Source: Micromussa lordhowensis
Lineage: Eukaryota > Cnidaria > Anthozoa > Scleractinia > Lobophylliidae
NCBI GenBank assembly: GCA_964020085.1
Contig: OZ026607.1
Coordinates: 20,080,606 to 20,144,605 of the forward strand
Direction of reading: 5' to 3'
DNA: 64,000 bases
The stretch's first letter is position 1, and each line of letters opens with the position of its first letter. Of the stretch, positions 24,316 through 64,000 are shown piece after piece. A program made the position numbers and the translations under genes. A model generated the notes under the pieces. It saw nothing but the letters and a program-made list of their open reading frames with translations, did no database searches and was not told the DNA's origin.

Positions 24316-25971
24316 CATGTTACAGAACTTGCAATCAGTGCTTTGTTGTTGTGCATTGAGTGCTTGGAGACTAATTCTTTGTAGTTATGCACAAAGTTAC
24401 ACCCAGTTGAAAGGAAAACCCTGACACAATAGTTTACCAAGGTAGACAAAAACAGAGGTGATGTGAACCAGAACAAGGATGCTTAAAAATACAGATTAGG
24501 ACTCACTTAAGCTTAAAAAGGTGCTCAATATTTATTTTACAAAGCTGATAATTATAACAAAACAAAGTAACAACTTACAGGACAAAAAAGACAAACAAAA
24601 TATTTATTGAGCCTAGAAAAATATGACAATTAAGCTCCTGATTATTAGGCTTTAGCCGACCATAAAAATAATGTTCATTATTAAACATAATTGTTTCCTT
24701 GCAATCTAGCTATTAGCAATTTAACCTCTGACACACACACTAAACAAAGGCTGTTATGTGATTGGCTTGCTGCCGATCCCCAGTACTTGACCTTGTCAAT
24801 CATAAACAATGATCGCAGAACAAAATGAGTGCCTGTATGACAATATTACTGTCTACATGCAATTTTTTATGGCCGTTTGAGAAACTGCATGCAAAGAAGT
24901 GCCTGGAAAGAATGCTTTGGCATGCTTTTGTGCTGCGCTAAACCGGTCTGGGAAAAGATTAACCCTGCATCAGCCTCGTATTGAGTTGCGTTGCATTGTG
25001 TTGTGCTGCATTCAGTGCTTCAATGTCTGTTTAGAAAGATCACTATACATTGTGCCCAAGTACATGTAACATTTTTATTGTTCCATTTTCTTCCAAGTGG
25101 CCTAGTTGATGCCACTGATAATGTTTTAAACTTTCAAACTACCATAAAATCCTGTTGCCCTCTTTCCATTTCTGGCAGCTATTTTGTCCCAAAAACCAAT
25201 GTTATGATGATCAATTCACCTTCATAATTATCATTATTTGATACTGTATTAACTTGCAGCCCTACAAAGAATCATCAACACCATGTTCATTTTCTTAAAA
25301 TAACGATCTACAGTTTTAAACTTAAAGTACGTCGATTGTTTCTGGAAGAACATAGAGAACACTGGCAACTTAGCATATTTGCATATATTTTTACAATGTT
25401 TCCTTGTGGATCGATGACAAAACTAATACACTCACAGTAGCGAAAAAACACAACTTGTTATACAAGTCCTGTAAAGTTCCAAAAGTAACCACTGCCCTCC
25501 CTCTGAACCCCAGCCAAAAACTTTGATGTATTTTCATTTTGATGTATGAGTGCACATACTCTAAGTCAATTTCATCGCCGTTTACACTAACAATACCGCA
25601 AAATCGGTCCACGTACATTAGATGATTAAGCAACACAAAGTTACAAAGCCCCTGAAATTTGCAACACTAAAGGTAATGACAGTAAAAGACTACTAATCCT
25701 GAAAAAATTAGGTTTGCTACTTTCAGGACTTTACAGTATTCCTAGCCAAGTTAAATAAGTACCATTTCTGGTTGATCGAACCTGCAGTTTCCATTCATTA
25801 TTCAGTGGAGTTAGCAACTAATACATTATGGGACAATTCTGCTGTAATCATGGTGTGCAATCACTTGGAAATTCTGTATGCTAGTAAGGGTACATACATG
25901 TACCAGAAATCATACTTGTTATCTTGGCTACAAGTTCTAATAAGACTTAAAACACTGTTGACGTAGGAGGG
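24316..25971. other. Convergent 3' interval between receptor and MTHFD1-type gene
   Basis: Holds the 3' UTRs of both genes. No AATAAA follows the receptor stop closely on the + strand (nearest variant ATTAAA at 24680-24685). On the - strand, AATAAA occurs at 25074-25079, 24603-24608 and 24531-24536. The chosen ends decide whether the two transcripts overlap. No other gene is seen. Confidence 0.6.
25074..25079 (-). promoter_or_regulatory. Candidate poly(A) signal for the MTHFD1-type gene
   Basis: First canonical AATAAA on the minus strand after the stop codon at 25972, giving a 3' UTR of about 0.9 kb. Two later candidates exist at 24603 and 24531. Confidence 0.3.

Positions 25972-64000
<38,029 letters not shown>

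Overview
This is eukaryotic DNA: AT-rich, with short exons separated by long introns, GT-AG splice sites, and dense with short inverted-repeat transposons and tRNA-derived SINEs. The three recognisable genes are animal genes. The Ig / cysteine-rich / TIR receptor design, the intron structure and the repeat content suggest an anthozoan cnidarian, most likely a stony coral or close relative. That placement is inference; no species can be named from the sequence alone.

Layout. (1) 1-1548, + strand: the last three coding exons of a SNAP-25-type Qbc SNARE; the rest of the gene lies left of the window. (2) 1.5-16.8 kb: mostly non-coding and full of MITE-like inverted-repeat elements. It holds one unrecognised, phase-consistent candidate small gene (about 4.8-10.25 kb, +) and a possible broken terminal exon at 11.85-11.99 kb on the - strand. 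(3) 16,818-24,315, + strand: a complete single-pass receptor of about 622 residues, with signal peptide, two Ig-like domains, a GCC2/GCC3-like cysteine-rich module, a transmembrane helix and a cytoplasmic TIR domain. All internal exons are phase 1-1. (4) 25,972 to beyond 64,000, - strand: an MTHFD1-type trifunctional C1-tetrahydrofolate synthase in 35 coding exons (910 codons seen; about 25 N-terminal residues are off the right edge). The receptor and the folate gene are convergent and share a 1.65 kb 3'-to-3' interval.

The three genes have unrelated jobs (membrane fusion, innate immune or IL-1R-like signalling, one-carbon metabolism); I see no operon-like or pathway link. Much of the remaining sequence is mobile DNA. 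Many elements have visible target-site duplications: TTA or TAA (Harbinger-like), TTAA (piggyBac or Kolobok-like), TA (mariner or pogo-like), and a 9-bp duplication around a Foldback-like element whose arms are minisatellites. Two foldbacks with minisatellite arms (32.1-33.2 kb and 52.3-53.1 kb), a provable nested insertion at 17.6-18.7 kb, and strong over-representation of the palindrome TACATGTA (31 copies by eye, about 2 expected) are the most unusual observations.
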